Source: Burkholderiales bacterium 67-32
GTDB taxonomy: Bacteria > Pseudomonadota > Gammaproteobacteria > Burkholderiales > Burkholderiaceae_B
Assembly: GCA_001898625.1 (NCBI GenBank)
Contig: MKUP01000027.1
Coordinates: 116,188-180,187 of the forward strand
Length of the DNA: 64,000 nt
Direction of reading: 5' to 3'
This document shows, piece after piece, positions 48,097 through 57,251 of the stretch; within the stretch, counting starts at the first letter, position 1, and the number at the start of each line of letters is the position of its first letter. Below the pieces are notes generated by a model that ran no database searches, was not told the DNA's origin, and saw only the letters and a list, made by a program, of their open reading frames with translations. A program made the translations under genes and the position numbers.

Positions 48097-48468
48097 ATGT
48101 CGAATCGATTCAAATGTCCTAGAATATGGAGGAAGCTCAGCCGGGCAGAGTCAAATCTTGTCTCTCGGCTATGGCGGGGGGAGGGCGCTGCGCCCGGCGA
48201 GGCTGTCGCGGAACTGCTAGCATGCAATCGTGGCTATGGATATTGCTTGAGGCTATGCCGGCCGGATCAAATTGCTGTCGAGCGGCAAGGTCATGAGGCT
48301 TCTGTATTCGTAGGCGACGCTGTCGACCATGATCACGTTATGGTGCAGGCTGTCCTGATTGTCGGGGTGGATTCCTATCCATTAGAACTGGAAGTTTTTC
48401 GCCAAGACGGAAAACCTCTATGCACTCCTTTGGAGATGTTGGAGTTTAACTTAGTAAGGGAAGATTGA
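48097..48468 (+). CDS. DUF6984-like protein, second copy
   Basis: The 123-residue protein has the same start and end pattern as the 47342 gene (IWRKLSRAESNLVSRL near the N-terminus; YPLELEVFRQDGKPL near the C-terminus) but is diverged in between. It has cysteines at several positions and no signal peptide. Its stop lies 12 bases from a decayed IS256-type transposase start, suggesting an insertion or deletion border. No strong ribosome site is seen. Function unknown; an immunity role is inferred only from family context. Confidence 0.5.
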   Translation: MSNRFKCPRIWRKLSRAESNLVSRLWRGEGAAPGEAVAELLACNRGYGYCLRLCRPDQIAVERQGHEASVFVGDAVDHDHVMVQAVLIVGVDSYPLELEVFRQDGKPLCTPLEMLEFNLVRED

Positions 48469-48479
48469 TTGATGGTGAT

Positions 48480-48627
48480 GCCTTTTCCCGTCAAATGACC
48501 TTTACCAAACGACTCCAGCATTTCAGCGGGGATCGCCGGCAGATCCCCGGCGGGGACTTCGGTTTGCGAGGCATGCACACTCCTTGAGCGCATGTTATGC
48601 CCTAAACACGAAATTCCTGACAGGCCC
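48480..48627 (-). pseudogene. Remnant of an IS256-type transposase 5' end
   Basis: On the reverse strand AAGGAGTGTGC precedes an ATG (48574) reading MPRKPKSP. After a frameshift the sequence reads GDLPAIPAEMLESFGKGHLTGKG (48547-48480), which resembles the N-terminus of IS256-family transposases (a basic MPRK start, then IPAE-L--F--G-MT). Homology then stops. Upstream, CCTGTCAGGAATTTCGTGTTT (about 48626-48606) looks like the end of such an element. The similarity is judged from memory, so this is tentative. The stretch from 48628 to 48880 shows no supported gene. Confidence 0.4.
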
Positions 48628-48880
48628 GTCCAAGCTGAAGCCACCTTTTGACTAAGTCTTACCTTCAGCTCCGCCCATATACGCAAGCTCTTGATGCCGC
48701 TAGCTACTCTCAGGTTGGGTGACATCGATCGCGTACTGGGTGCCGGTTGGGGCTAAACATGTCGACGCCGTACTTGGCGAACGTGATCTTGCAGGGCTAA
48801 AACTGGCCGGCCTTACCACCCAAATGCTGCGACGGATTTGCGATTCATTGCGATCCATCGCTGCATCGCCGGCTGCCTTG

Positions 48881-51800
48881 TTATTTCTCACCGGCATCGG
48901 TCTGCCCCCGCCTGAACAACCGCACCACCCACTGCCCAAAATCATCCACAAACAAAAACACCACCGGTATCACCAACAAGCTCAAAAACGTCGACGTGAT
49001 CAACCCCCCCAGCACCGCGATCGCCATCGGCGACCGGAAGCTCGGATCCGCGGCCCCGTAACCGATCGCGATCGGCAGCATCCCCGCGCCCATCGCCATG
49101 GTGGTCATGATGATGGGTCGGGCCCGTTTGTGGCAGGCATCCACCAGCGCATCCCAGCGGCTCATGCCCGGCACCGCCGGCCGTACGTCGGTGGCGGGGT
49201 GTCCCCGCCGCGCCAGGATGGCGTATTCGACGAGCAGGATGGAGTTCTTGGTGGCGATGCCCATCAGCATGACCAGGCCGATCAGCGAAGGCATGGAGAA
49301 GCTCTTGTGCGCGATGAGCAGGCCGACGAAGGCGCCTCCCAGTGACAGGGGCAGGGCGGCCAGGATGGTGACGGGGTGCAGGAAGTGCTTGAACAGCAGC
49401 ACCAGCACGACGTAGATGCACAGCACGCCGGTCAGCATGGCCAGGCCGAAGCTCTGGAACAGTTCGCCCATGACTTCGGCGTCGCCCACGGTGGCCTGGC
49501 GCACGCCGGGCGGCAGGTTCTTGATGGTGGGCAGGTCGGCCACGCGCTGGGCGACTTCGCCCAGGTCCATGCCGGCCAGTTCGATCTCGAAGTTGATGTT
49601 GCGCGAGCGGTCGTAGCGGTCGATGACGGAAGGTCCGGCCGAGAAGTCCAGGGTGGCGACTTGTTCGAGCAGGACGGGGCCGCGGGTGCCGGGCACGGAC
49701 AGGCGGCCGAGCAGGGACAGGTTTTCGCGCGCGGCTTCGTCCAGGCGCACGACGATGGGGACCTGGCGCTGTGACAGGTTGAGCTTGGGCAGCGAGATGT
49801 CGTAGTCGCCGACGGTGGCGATGCGCAGGGTGTCGGCGATGGCGCTGCTGGTGACGCCCAGGTCGGCGGCGCGGGCGAAGTCGGGGCGCACGGCGATCTC
49901 GGGGCGGATGAGGCTGGCGGTGGACGAGATGTTGCCCAGGCCCGGTATGGTGCGCAGCTCCTTGGAAACGGCCAGGGCGGTCTGGTTCAGCGCGTTGGGG
50001 TCGTCGCCGGTCAGCACGAGCACGTATTTGTTGTTGGACCCGCCCAGGCCGACGCGGCTGCGCATGCCCGGGATCTCGTCCAGGGCGGCGCGCATCTCTT
50101 CTTCGATGCCCTGTTTCTTGGGCCGGTCTTCGCGCGGGTCGAGCTGTATGGTCAGGGTGGCCTTGCGGACCTCGGCCGCGCCGGACATGGCGAAGGGGTC
50201 GCCACCGGCGGTGCCACCGCCGATGGTGGTGTAGACGCTGCGCACGTGCGGTACCTTGGCCAGTCGCAGGCGCACGAGTTCGGCGGTGTCCAGGGTCTGG
50301 GCCAGGGTGGAGCCGGGCGGTAGCTCGACCACGACCTGGGTCTGGGAGTTGTCGTCGGCGGGCATGAAGCCGGCGGGCAGCAGCGGGATCATGCCGATCG
50401 ACAGGATGAAGAACACGGCGGCGCCGAGCACGGTCAGCCAGCGGTGGCGCAGGCAGGCGGCGACCCAGCGCATGTAGGTCTGCAGCCAGCGCGGTTCCTT
50501 GCCCGCGTGCACGATGGGCTTGAGCAGGTAGGCGGCCATCATGGGCGTGAGCACGCGCGCGACGATGAGCGAGGCGAACACGGCCAGCGAAGCGGTCCAG
50601 CCGAATTGCTTGAAGAAGCGTCCGGCCACGCCGCTCATGAAGGCGGTGGGCAGGAAGACGGCAATCAGGGTGAAGGTGGTGGCGACCACCGCCAGCCCGA
50701 TTTCGTCGGCGGCTTCCATGGCGGCCTGGTAGGGGCTCTTGCCCATGCGCAGGTGGCGCACGATGTTCTCGACCTCGACGATGGCGTCGTCGACCAGGAT
50801 GCCGATGACCAGCGACAGCGCCAGCAGGGTGATGACGTTGATCGAGAATCCCAGGAGGTACATGCCGGCGAAGGCAGGGATGACCGACAGCGGCAGCGCG
50901 ACGGCGGAGATCATCGTGGCGCGCCAGTCGCGCAGGAACAGCCAGACGACCAGCACGGCCAGCAGCGCGCCTTCGTACAAGAGGCGCATGGAGCCGTCGT
51001 ATTCCTCCTGGACCGGGGTGACGAAGTTGAAGGACTCGGTGATCTGCAGGTCGGCGTGCTGGGCCTTGAGCTCGTCCAGGGCACGCTGGACGCCCGCGGC
51101 TACGTCGAGTTCGCTGGCGCCGCGGCTGCGGGCGACCTCGAAGCCGACGACGGGCTGGCCGTCGAGCAGGGCGGCGGAGCGGCGTTCGGCGATGGTGTCG
51201 GTCACCGAGGCGACGTCGGACAGCCGGATGGGTCGGCCGTCGCTCAGGACCAGCCGCAGGCTGGCGAGCTCTTCGGCGGTGCCCACGGTGGCCAGGGTGC
51301 GCACGGGCTGTTCGGAGTCGCCGATGTCGGTGCGGCCGCCGGAGCTCTCGCGCTGCACCTGGCGCAGCTGGCGCGAGATGTCGGCGGCGGAGGCGCCCAG
51401 GGCCTGGAGCCGTTGGGGATCGAGCGCGATGCGTATCTCGCGGGTCACGCCGCCCACACGGTTGACCGCGCCCACGCCGGGCACGTTCAGCAGCTTGCGG
51501 GCGACGTCGTTGTCGACCAGCCAGGACAGCGCCTCGTCGTCCATGCTGCTGGCGCGCACGGTGAAGGCCAGCACGGGCTGGCCGGCCAGGTCGACCTTGT
51601 TGATGATGGGGTCGCGCAGGTCGGCGGGCATGTCGGCGCGCACGCGGGACACGGCGGAGCGGACGTCGTCCACCGCTTCCTGCAGGGGCTTCTCGAGTTC
51701 GAACTCGGCGGTCAGGCTGACGCTGCCGTCCTGGATCTTGGTGTAGACGTGCTTGAGGCCCTGCAAGGTGGCGATGGAGTTCTCCAGCTTGCGGGCGACG

Positions 51801-51985
51801 TCGTTCTCCAGCTGGCCGGGCGAGGCTCCGGGCAGCGCGGCCGTGACCATGACCATGGGCAGGTCGATGTCGGGGAAGTTCTGCACCTTCATGGCGCTGA
51901 ACGACAGCAGGCCGGCGAAGGTCAGCAGCACGAACAGCATGACCGACGGAATGGGGTTGCGTATGGACCAGGTCGAGACGTTCAT
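48881..51985 (-). CDS. RND multidrug efflux pump (HAE1-type inner-membrane subunit)
   Basis: This 1034-residue proton antiporter of the AcrB/MexB/MdtBC superfamily starts MNVSTWSIRNPIPSVMLFVLLTFAGLLSF. It has the pair of periplasmic loops expected (after helix 1 and helix 7), and LVIGILVDDAIVEVENIVRHL carries the proton-relay aspartates of helix 4. Twelve helices can be counted. The MFP gene ends 12 bases before the ATG at 51985. With the outer-membrane factor gene it makes a complete tripartite system; no regulator is adjacent. Confidence 0.93.
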   Translation of the reverse strand: MNVSTWSIRNPIPSVMLFVLLTFAGLLSFSAMKVQNFPDIDLPMVMVTAALPGASPGQLENDVARKLENSIATLQGLKHVYTKIQDGSVSLTAEFELEKPLQEAVDDVRSAVSRVRADMPADLRDPIINKVDLAGQPVLAFTVRASSMDDEALSWLVDNDVARKLLNVPGVGAVNRVGGVTREIRIALDPQRLQALGASAADISRQLRQVQRESSGGRTDIGDSEQPVRTLATVGTAEELASLRLVLSDGRPIRLSDVASVTDTIAERRSAALLDGQPVVGFEVARSRGASELDVAAGVQRALDELKAQHADLQITESFNFVTPVQEEYDGSMRLLYEGALLAVLVVWLFLRDWRATMISAVALPLSVIPAFAGMYLLGFSINVITLLALSLVIGILVDDAIVEVENIVRHLRMGKSPYQAAMEAADEIGLAVVATTFTLIAVFLPTAFMSGVAGRFFKQFGWTASLAVFASLIVARVLTPMMAAYLLKPIVHAGKEPRWLQTYMRWVAACLRHRWLTVLGAAVFFILSIGMIPLLPAGFMPADDNSQTQVVVELPPGSTLAQTLDTAELVRLRLAKVPHVRSVYTTIGGGTAGGDPFAMSGAAEVRKATLTIQLDPREDRPKKQGIEEEMRAALDEIPGMRSRVGLGGSNNKYVLVLTGDDPNALNQTALAVSKELRTIPGLGNISSTASLIRPEIAVRPDFARAADLGVTSSAIADTLRIATVGDYDISLPKLNLSQRQVPIVVRLDEAARENLSLLGRLSVPGTRGPVLLEQVATLDFSAGPSVIDRYDRSRNINFEIELAGMDLGEVAQRVADLPTIKNLPPGVRQATVGDAEVMGELFQSFGLAMLTGVLCIYVVLVLLFKHFLHPVTILAALPLSLGGAFVGLLIAHKSFSMPSLIGLVMLMGIATKNSILLVEYAILARRGHPATDVRPAVPGMSRWDALVDACHKRARPIIMTTMAMGAGMLPIAIGYGAADPSFRSPMAIAVLGGLITSTFLSLLVIPVVFLFVDDFGQWVVRLFRRGQTDAGEK

Positions 51986-51996
51986 CGCGTCGGCTC

Positions 51997-53148
51997 TCAG
52001 CGCGTCACGGCGGTGGCGGGGGTGGCCGCGGGAGCGGGCGTGTCGACCACGCGCACCAGGTCGCCGTCGGTCAGGAAGCCGGCGCCGCGCACGGCGACGC
52101 GGTCGGTGGACGCGAGGCCGTCCAGCACCTCGACGCGGTCGCCGTCGCGCCGGCCGGCCTGGATCTTGCGCTGGGTAACGCGGTTGTCCGCGTCCACGAC
52201 GAAGACGTAATTGAAGGCCTCGCGCATGACCACGGCCTGCTGCGGCACGGTCAGCCCCTGTGCGGCGCCCAGCTCGAACTCGCCGCGCGCGAACATGCCG
52301 GCCTTGGCCGAGGAGTTTGGCGCGCCGGCGGTGGGCAGGTCGACGTAGACCAGGGTGTTGCGCGTCTGCGGATCGACGGTGGGGCCGACGGTGCGGACCT
52401 TGCCCTGCAGGCGCTCGCCGCTGGCCGCGACGACGGTGACGGGATCGCCCACGCGCACGCGGCCGACCTCGGCGGAGGTGACCTCGCCGCGCCATTCCAG
52501 GCGGCTCCTGCGGATCATGCGGAAGAGTTCGGTGCCGGCGCTCACGACCGCGCCCACCGTGGCGGTGCGCGACGAGATGACGCCGCTGTCGGGCGCGCGG
52601 ACCTGCGTGAATTTCAGGCGCAGCTCCTGCGCGGCCAGGCTGGCGCGGGCGGATTCCACACGCGCCTGGGCGGTCTGGCCGCCGGTCACGTACTGGTTGA
52701 TCTGCGATTCGCTCAGCGCGCCGGAGGCCTTCAGGGACTGGGCCCGTTCGGCGTTGGCGCGCGCCTCGGCGGCGCTGGCCTCGGCCTCGGCCAGCGCGGC
52801 GCGGGCCTGGGCGATGTCCGCGCGCACGGTTTCCTGCGCGAAGGTGGCCAGTACCTGGCCGGCCTTGACTGTATCGCCCACGTTGACCAGGACGTCCTGC
52901 AGGCGCAGGCCGCCGATCTCGGCGCCCAGGCTGGCTTCCTGCCAGGCCATGATGTTGCCGTTGGCCTGCAGGGCGACGCGCAGGGACTGCATCCGCGGCT
53001 GGGCGACGGTGACGGTCAGGGCCGGCCGGATGGCTGGCGTGGCGCCGGTGTCGGCGGCGCGCAGGGCGGGGGCGAGGAAGGCTCCGGTCAGGATGGCGCC
53101 GAGCACGGCGGCGGCGATGAGAGGGCGTAGCGGCATGGACGGGATCAT
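51997..53148 (-). CDS. RND efflux membrane fusion protein
   Basis: The 383-residue periplasmic adaptor links the pump to the outer-membrane factor. The N-terminal signal region (MIPSMPLRPLIAAAVLGAILTGAFLAPALRA) is followed by the biotinyl-lipoyl half motif QEASLGAEIGGLRLQDVLVNVGDTVKAGQVLATFAQE. The alpha-hairpin is rich in Ala and Glu (ADIAQARAALAEAEASAAEARANAERAQSLKASGALSESQI), and the beta-barrel has VVSAGTELFRMIR. The start may be ATG 53148 or 53136. Confidence 0.9.
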   Translation of the reverse strand: MIPSMPLRPLIAAAVLGAILTGAFLAPALRAADTGATPAIRPALTVTVAQPRMQSLRVALQANGNIMAWQEASLGAEIGGLRLQDVLVNVGDTVKAGQVLATFAQETVRADIAQARAALAEAEASAAEARANAERAQSLKASGALSESQINQYVTGGQTAQARVESARASLAAQELRLKFTQVRAPDSGVISSRTATVGAVVSAGTELFRMIRRSRLEWRGEVTSAEVGRVRVGDPVTVVAASGERLQGKVRTVGPTVDPQTRNTLVYVDLPTAGAPNSSAKAGMFARGEFELGAAQGLTVPQQAVVMREAFNYVFVVDADNRVTQRKIQAGRRDGDRVEVLDGLASTDRVAVRGAGFLTDGDLVRVVDTPAPAATPATAVTR

Positions 53149-53209
53149 GGTTGGGGTGGGGCCGGGGCCTGGAGAGGCCCTGCGGCGACGCGGTTCGTGA
53201 GGTATTCCG

Positions 53210-54721
53210 TCAGGAGGGATGGGTGGCCGGCGCGGTGGATGCCGCGGGCGGCGTGTCCGGCGGCATGGGCGCTTCCTGGCTCCAGCCGCCGCCCGCCGCG
53301 CGGTACAGCGCGATCCAGGCCGCCATGCGTTCGCGCTCCAGCGCGGACTGGGTGGTGCGGGCCGTCAGCAGCATGCGCCGCGATTCCTCCAGTTCCAGCA
53401 GGCTGGCCAGGCCGCCACGATAGCGCTGCTCGGTGGCCTCGAACGAGGCCTGGTAGCCCTCGACCGCGGCGCGGGCGTCGGTGGTGCGCGCGGCCGTGCT
53501 TTCCAGGTTGACCAGGGCTTGCTCCACTTCGCGCACGGCCTGGCGCGCCGTGGCGCGGTACTGGGTGACGGCTTCGTCGTAGCGGGCCTGGGCGGCGTCG
53601 ATGTCGGCGCGGTGGCGGCCGCCGTCGAACAGCGGCAGCGTCACCGCCAGCGGGCCGATGGACCAGGTCGAGACGTCGACATTCGTGCCGCGCGCCCTGA
53701 ACGAGGCCGCGCCCACGCTGCCGGCCAGCGTCAGGCGTGGGTAGCGCTTGGCCTGCGCGCTGCCGACCTCGGCGCTGGCCGCCGCCACGTTGCGGTCGGC
53801 GTTGAACAGGTCGGGGCGCTGTGCCAGCACGGCGGCGGGTAGGTGGTCGATGGCGAACAAGGTGTCGGACGGAGGCTGCGCCGGCGCGGCCAGGCGAGCC
53901 CGCAGCGTGGGTTCGTCCAGCGCGGTCAGCGCCACCAGCGCCTTGACGCTGATGTCGCACGCGGCGCGCTGCTGGCGGGCGCGGGCGGCGGCCTCGGCGC
54001 TGCTGGCGCGCGCCAGCGCGGCGTTGGCGGTGGACTGGAAACCCGCGCGCATGGCGAGGTCGGTCAGGCGCGAGCTTTCCGCGCGCGAAGCCGCATCCGA
54101 TTCCTGGATGGCGAGCTCACGGCGGCAACTACGGAAGTTGTTCAGTTCGTTGGCCACTTCGGCAGCCACCGAGGTGCGCGCGTCGTGCCACTGCGCCTGC
54201 GCACCCTCCAGGCGGGCCTGCGCGGCGTCGCGCGTGGCGGAGTTGGCGCCGAACAGGTCGATCTCCCACGAGGCCTGCAGGCCGGCCTGGTTCTGCGTGG
54301 CGACGCCGCCCGCGATCTGGGAAAAGCCGCGGCTGGTCTGGGCCGTGGCATCCAGCGTGGGTCCCAGCGCGGCGCCGGACGACACGCGGGTGGCCCGGGC
54401 CTGCAGGAAGCGCGAGCGGGCGGTGCCCACGGTCGGGCTGGCCGTCTGCGCCGCTTCGATCAGTCCGGGCAGGGCCGGGTCGCCGGCCTGTTGCCACCAT
54501 TCCAGCAGACGCTGCTGGCTGGAGTGGTGAGGCAGGGCGGGTTCGGCGGCCGCGGCGGCGGGCAGCGGAGCCTGCCAGCCGGCCGGCGTGGCCAGCGGCA
54601 CGGACGGCGCGGGAGGTTGCAGGCTGCAGCCCGCAATCAGCAGCAGTGGGGCCAGGCCCAGGCCGAGCAGGGCGGGGCGGGGAAACGAGGAAGTAAAGGA
54701 CTTGGCGCGAGCGAGAGGCAT
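53210..54721 (-). CDS. Outer-membrane efflux lipoprotein (NodT/OprM type)
   Basis: The 503-residue TolC-family channel has a lipoprotein signal (lipobox LIAGC, Cys about residue 32) and the two repeated OEP blocks. Each has a long helical hairpin (for example QLRAEIDAAQARYDEAVTQYRATARQAVREVEQALVNLES in the second). HLPAAVLAQRPDLFNADRNVAAASAEVGSAQAKRYPRLTLAGS is the classical NodT motif. First gene of the pump operon. The 165 bases between it and the monooxygenase gene are AT-richer and may hold the promoter. Confidence 0.9.
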   Translation of the reverse strand: MPLARAKSFTSSFPRPALLGLGLAPLLLIAGCSLQPPAPSVPLATPAGWQAPLPAAAAAEPALPHHSSQQRLLEWWQQAGDPALPGLIEAAQTASPTVGTARSRFLQARATRVSSGAALGPTLDATAQTSRGFSQIAGGVATQNQAGLQASWEIDLFGANSATRDAAQARLEGAQAQWHDARTSVAAEVANELNNFRSCRRELAIQESDAASRAESSRLTDLAMRAGFQSTANAALARASSAEAAARARQQRAACDISVKALVALTALDEPTLRARLAAPAQPPSDTLFAIDHLPAAVLAQRPDLFNADRNVAAASAEVGSAQAKRYPRLTLAGSVGAASFRARGTNVDVSTWSIGPLAVTLPLFDGGRHRADIDAAQARYDEAVTQYRATARQAVREVEQALVNLESTAARTTDARAAVEGYQASFEATEQRYRGGLASLLELEESRRMLLTARTTQSALERERMAAWIALYRAAGGGWSQEAPMPPDTPPAASTAPATHPS

Positions 54722-54886
54722 GCTGGAGGGCGGATGCCGGCGGGATCACCGTCGGTCCGCACAGTTAAGGGGCATGGACGACTCGATAGCGTAATCGAAA
54801 AGATATTAGGAAGTCGTGAATATCGAGAATATTTCTCGATACGGAAGAGACACGGGGCAAGCCAGGGGGCCCGCCCCGCGCGCCGC

Positions 54887-56119
54887 CTACCGGGACAGCG
54901 AGGCCAGGTCGTAGCCCGCCACGCGCTTGTAGCCGTTGGAAATGGCGGCCAACTCCTCCTGACTGATGACGTCGCCGATGTGGCGGAAGGGGCGATCGCC
55001 CGTGCGTTCGTAGACTTCCTTCAGGATGGCGTCGGGAGGTGTCTTGCGGTTGGTCAGCACGATATCCGTCGTGGCGGGACGGCGCTGCGATTCATATCGG
55101 CCCAGCGCGGCCGGCACGTCCGGCTCCGCCTCCAGCGCGGCGGCCAGGGCGCGCGCGTCCAGGATGGCCTGGCCCGCGCCGTTCGAGCCGCGCGGGACCA
55201 TGGGGTGCGCCGCGTCGCCCAGCAGCGTGACCCGGCCCTGCGTCCACCAGGGCAGCGGGTCCTGGTCCACCATGGGGAATTCCAGCAGAACGTCCGCGGC
55301 CCGGATCATGGCGGGCACGTCCAGCCAGTCGAAGCGCCAGTCCTCGAAGACGTCGATGAAGTCCTCCAGCCGGCCGCGGCGGTTCCAGTCGCGGCGCTCG
55401 TAGCGGGGCGTCGTCACTTCGGCCACCCAGTTGATCAACTGGCGTCCCTCGGCGTCGAGCGCGTTGCGGATCGGGTAGATGACCATCTTGCCCGGCGTCA
55501 GCCAGCCGCCCCGGACATAGGTCGCGCCGTCGAAGTAGGGCTTCCAGCGGGTGACGCCGCGCCACATGTTGACGCCGGAGTAGACCGGTTCGCCTTCGCC
55601 GGGGTGCAGTTGCTTGCGGATCACCGAGTGCAGGCCGTCGCACGCGATCAGCGCATCGGCCGTGCGGGGCGCGAGAGGGTTGCCCGCGGGATCGACGAAC
55701 GAGGCGGTGACGCCGCGCGGCGTCTGCGTGAAGCCCGTGCAGCGATGGCCCGCGACGATACGGTCCGCGCCCAGGCGCTCGCGGCAGGCCTCGAGCAGGA
55801 TCCTCTGCAGGTCCCCGCGATGGACCTGGAATTGCGGCCACTCGTAGCCCGCCTGCCGGCCGGTCGACTCGGAATAGACGTGCTGCCCGAAGCGGTTGAA
55901 GAAGGTGGTGGTCGTGGTGGTGACGGCCACCCGCGCCAGCGCCTCGTTCAGGCCGAGCTCGCCCAGGACCCGGGTCGAGTGCGGCAGCAGGCTCACGCCC
56001 ACGCCCAGCGCCTGGATTTCCGGCGCGGCCTCGAACACTCGGGCGGCAATGCCCACCTTGTGCAGCGACAGCGCCAGGGTCAGGCCGCCTATGCCGCCGC
56101 CCACGATCATGACTTCCAT
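54887..56119 (-). CDS. FAD-dependent aromatic monooxygenase (PhzS/salicylate hydroxylase-like)
   Basis: The 410-residue flavoprotein of the PHBH superfamily has an N-terminal VMIVGGGIGGLTLALSLHKVGI (GxGxxG), the DG motif region ALIACDGLHSVIRKQL, and RVTLLGDAAHPMVPRGSNGAGQAILDARALA (GD motif). It fits the 'flavin-dependent oxidoreductase' group that includes PhzS. Start ATG 56119 has AGAGGAG at good spacing. It lies downstream of a Bug-protein gene and both diverge from a LysR gene, suggesting hydroxylation of an imported aromatic compound. Substrate not assignable. Confidence 0.85.
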   Translation of the reverse strand: MEVMIVGGGIGGLTLALSLHKVGIAARVFEAAPEIQALGVGVSLLPHSTRVLGELGLNEALARVAVTTTTTTFFNRFGQHVYSESTGRQAGYEWPQFQVHRGDLQRILLEACRERLGADRIVAGHRCTGFTQTPRGVTASFVDPAGNPLAPRTADALIACDGLHSVIRKQLHPGEGEPVYSGVNMWRGVTRWKPYFDGATYVRGGWLTPGKMVIYPIRNALDAEGRQLINWVAEVTTPRYERRDWNRRGRLEDFIDVFEDWRFDWLDVPAMIRAADVLLEFPMVDQDPLPWWTQGRVTLLGDAAHPMVPRGSNGAGQAILDARALAAALEAEPDVPAALGRYESQRRPATTDIVLTNRKTPPDAILKEVYERTGDRPFRHIGDVISQEELAAISNGYKRVAGYDLASLSR

Positions 56120-56154
56120 GAAGACTCCTCTTGGTGTTGTTGGGATATGCGGTG

Positions 56155-57141
56155 CTATTGGGACGCCAGGCCAGCCTGGCGGATGACGCCGGCCCAGCGC
56201 TTGAGGTCGTCCCGCGTCAGCCGGGCCAGATCGTCCGGCGTGCCGCCGCTGGGCTGCAGGCCCTGCATGGACAGGCTCTTGACCACGTCGGGCATCTTCA
56301 GGATCTGCGTGACCTCGGCGTTCACCTTGTCGACGATGGAAGGGGGCGTGCCGGCGGGCAGGTAGAGGCCGTACCACATGTCGACGTCGACGTCGGCGAT
56401 GCCGGAGGCCTCGGCCAGCGAGGGAATGTCGGGCGTCACGGCGGTGCGCCGCGTGCCGCCGGCGGCCAGCATCTGCATCTTGCCGGCACGCGCGAATTGC
56501 AGCGCCTGGTGGACGGGAACGAAGGCCAGGTCCACCTGGCCCGACAGCACGTCGTTGACCAGCCCGCCCGAGCCCTTGTAGGGCACGTGGACCACGTCGA
56601 TGCCGGCGCGCTGCTTGACCAGCTCCATGGCCAGGTGATGCGGCGTGCCGGGGCCGGGCGAGCCGTAGTTGAGCTTGTGCGGTTGCTTCCTGGCCAGTTC
56701 GATCAGCTGGGGCACCGATTTGGCCGGGAAGTCCGGGCGGGTCACGAGGGCGAGGCTGCCAATGGCGATGGGCATCACCGGCGCGAAGTCCTTCACCGGA
56801 TCGAAGGTGACGCCCTGCATGAAGCTCGGCGTCATGATGATGGTGTTGGCCGTCATCAGGTAGGTGTAACCGTCGGGCGCGGCGCGGGCGGCCAGGTCGG
56901 TGCCGATGTTGCCGCTGGCGCCGGGGCGGTTCTCGACCACCGCGGCGTACTGCCAGGCCTCGGACAGTTTCTGGCCTATGGTCCGGCCCAGCACGTCGAT
57001 GCCGCCGCCGGCGGAGAACGGCACGATGATGCGGATGGGACGCGTGGGATAGGACTCGTCCGCGTGGGCCGCGCAGGCGACCAGCGCCAGCAGCCAGGCA
57101 CTACAGAACGAGCGACGGGAGAAGCAGCGACGGATGGGCAT
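56155..57141 (-). CDS. Tripartite tricarboxylate-family substrate-binding protein (Bug)
   Basis: The 328-residue periplasmic protein has a signal peptide ending AHA and the family features IRIIVPFSAGGGIDVLGRTIGQKLSEAW, VVENRPGASGNIGTDLAARAAPDGYTYL and VDVVHVPYKGSGGLVNDVLSGQVDLAF. Start ATG 57141 follows AGAGAGG. It precedes the flavin monooxygenase gene by 35 bases and diverges from the LysR gene, the commonest setting for Bug proteins with a catabolic partner. Third Bug gene in the window. Confidence 0.9.
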   Translation of the reverse strand: MPIRRCFSRRSFCSAWLLALVACAAHADESYPTRPIRIIVPFSAGGGIDVLGRTIGQKLSEAWQYAAVVENRPGASGNIGTDLAARAAPDGYTYLMTANTIIMTPSFMQGVTFDPVKDFAPVMPIAIGSLALVTRPDFPAKSVPQLIELARKQPHKLNYGSPGPGTPHHLAMELVKQRAGIDVVHVPYKGSGGLVNDVLSGQVDLAFVPVHQALQFARAGKMQMLAAGGTRRTAVTPDIPSLAEASGIADVDVDMWYGLYLPAGTPPSIVDKVNAEVTQILKMPDVVKSLSMQGLQPSGGTPDDLARLTRDDLKRWAGVIRQAGLASQ

Positions 57142-57251
57142 ATCGACCTCTCTGGTGGGACAGGAACGATCGCCATTCAATACGAGCTTTATACGCGAGT
57201 GAAATATGAATAAAGTATGAATTGATCAGGTATCCGCATCAATGCACCGAC

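Noticed and set aside
57142..57251. A specific LysR operator
   Set aside because: Several T-N11-A matches exist in this AT-rich interval, too many to choose one.
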